NCBI GenBank assembly: GCA_022818135.1
Contig: JAFMSR010000034.1
Location: forward strand, 124,001 to 188,000
Source of the DNA: Saxidomus purpurata
Lineage: Eukaryota; Mollusca; Bivalvia; Venerida; Veneridae
Direction: 5' to 3'
Length of the DNA: 64,000 bases
Positions 63,335 to 64,000 of the stretch are shown one piece after another. The notes beneath the pieces were generated by a model, which was given only the letters and a program-made list of their open reading frames with translations, was not told where the DNA came from and did no database searches. Each line of letters opens with the position of its first letter. Position 1 is the stretch's first letter. A program made the position numbers and the translations under genes.

Positions 63335-63622
63335 ATGGGAATATTCAATCACATCAAAAAGTTAAAAACCGATACTTCTGTTTCCAAAGTCAAATTTGGA
63401 ATAAATGTAGCCGATTATGCTTCCAGACAACAATTTAAGTCTGTTAAGAGAGAAATGGAGTCTTACCTTCACAGATACAAAGAATTTGGTAACAAAATGA
63501 ACAGACCATCAGACATGGGTGGCAACGAGATAATAAACCTAAGAACCCCCGATAAACTAACCAATGCGGTTCCAAAAAGGTTTGTGCTTAGAAAAAAATC
63601 AATCTTTAATACAGGATTATAA
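63335..63622 (+). CDS. Basic/coiled-coil protein next to packaging ATPase
   Basis: A 95-codon open frame begins MGIFNHIKKLKTDTSVSKV and contains REMESYLHRYKEFGNKMNRP, four bases behind the ATPase stop. It is charged and helical. Reading probably continues in another frame (see the next entry). Not recognised by function; the position suggests a virion-associated protein of the element. Confidence 0.5.
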   Translation: MGIFNHIKKLKTDTSVSKVKFGINVADYASRQQFKSVKREMESYLHRYKEFGNKMNRPSDMGGNEIINLRTPDKLTNAVPKRFVLRKKSIFNTGL

Positions 63623-64000
63623 TCTTGAAGACGTTCAAAACATTAAAGAAATACTAAAATTGGAGACATCAAATATTCTACAATTAACCAAAGACTTTTA
63701 AAACAATGAAAGAAAAATAATTAAGTTGCAGGATAAAATTGAAAAAGAAATGAAGGGTCTGTCATATACATTAAAACAAATAGAAGACAAATCCGACCTC
63801 ACAGACGACCAAATAAAATTGTATTCTGAAAGAAACGTCGAAGCTATTCGGGACCAGGTAAAAGAGTTGAAGGATACTATGGTTAAACACGAAGAACTGA
63901 AAGCCAAATTAAACGAAACAGAACAAAGACTGAAAAATACATACAAATTGGAGATAAAAGAAGAAATTAATAAACTAAGAACCCATACGGATAAAACGAA
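63600..64000 (+). pseudogene. Coiled-coil continuation, runs off the window
   Basis: In a different frame from the previous entry, YNLEDVQNIKEILKLET runs to a TAA at 63,699-63,701. The same frame then stays open to the window end with long heptad-like K/E/L-rich stretches (KIIKLQDKIEKEMKG, DQVKELKDTMVKHEELKAKL). It is likely one coiled-coil protein with a frameshift near 63,600 and one stop. The end is not in the window. Confidence 0.5.

Overview
The window is animal nuclear DNA that is dense in transposons and very probably from a bivalve mollusc. It has spliced exons, an AT-rich background, abundant (GT)n, (ATGT)n and (CT)n tracts, and Helentron-like elements with tandem cores of the kind typical of bivalves. 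The species cannot be fixed from the sequence. Only one cellular protein gene is convincing: the last four coding exons of GDP-L-fucose synthase (GFUS), plus strand, 3530-8769. A tRNA-Asp(GUC) gene lies just behind it on the minus strand.

From 10,938 to 47,590 the window is one nested structure. A TA-flanked element with termini CAGTACCGCC (E1, about 12 kb once later insertions are subtracted) is split by a second copy of itself (E2, 21,630-35,497) in inverted orientation. The result is an A-B-A'-B' order of interlocked inverted repeats: 10.9-21.6 kb mirrors 29.2-35.5 kb, and 21.6-29.2 kb mirrors 35.5-47.6 kb. Each mirrored locus is present twice, so nearly every later insertion has its empty site in the same molecule. 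I used this to place the ends of Helentron-like insertions (between T and T), SINEs (11-12 bp duplications), several TTAA-flanked elements, a 4.5-kb foldback element with an 8-bp duplication, and a Tigger-like element. No transposase was recognised in E1 or E2.

Region 47.6-50.1 kb holds TATACGG-type repeats and a cluster of TGTACAGA motifs. Region 50.2-53.6 kb (minus strand) is a decayed autonomous Helitron-type element. It has an OTU-like domain, a DUF6570-like region, a HUH Rep fragment with a stop inside the H-x-H motif, the C-terminal end of a PIF1-like helicase, and a 246-codon downstream frame. Region 54-57.4 kb holds tandem repeats, a palindrome cluster and a second tandem-core Helentron-like element.

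From about 57.8 kb to the window end is a decayed endogenous virus-like element of the Polinton/adintovirus type. A deoxynucleoside kinase gene (interrupted by about 1 kb of inserted DNA) runs tail-to-tail with a minus-strand block: minor capsid-like protein, double-jelly-roll major capsid protein, and a small charged protein. A short AT-rich gap separates that block from a divergent plus-strand block with a packaging ATPase and a coiled-coil protein that runs off the window. All of these carry stops or frameshifts. Integrase, protease and DNA polymerase B were not seen and, if present, would lie beyond 64,000. Product names are by recognition of motifs and gene order; no database search was possible.
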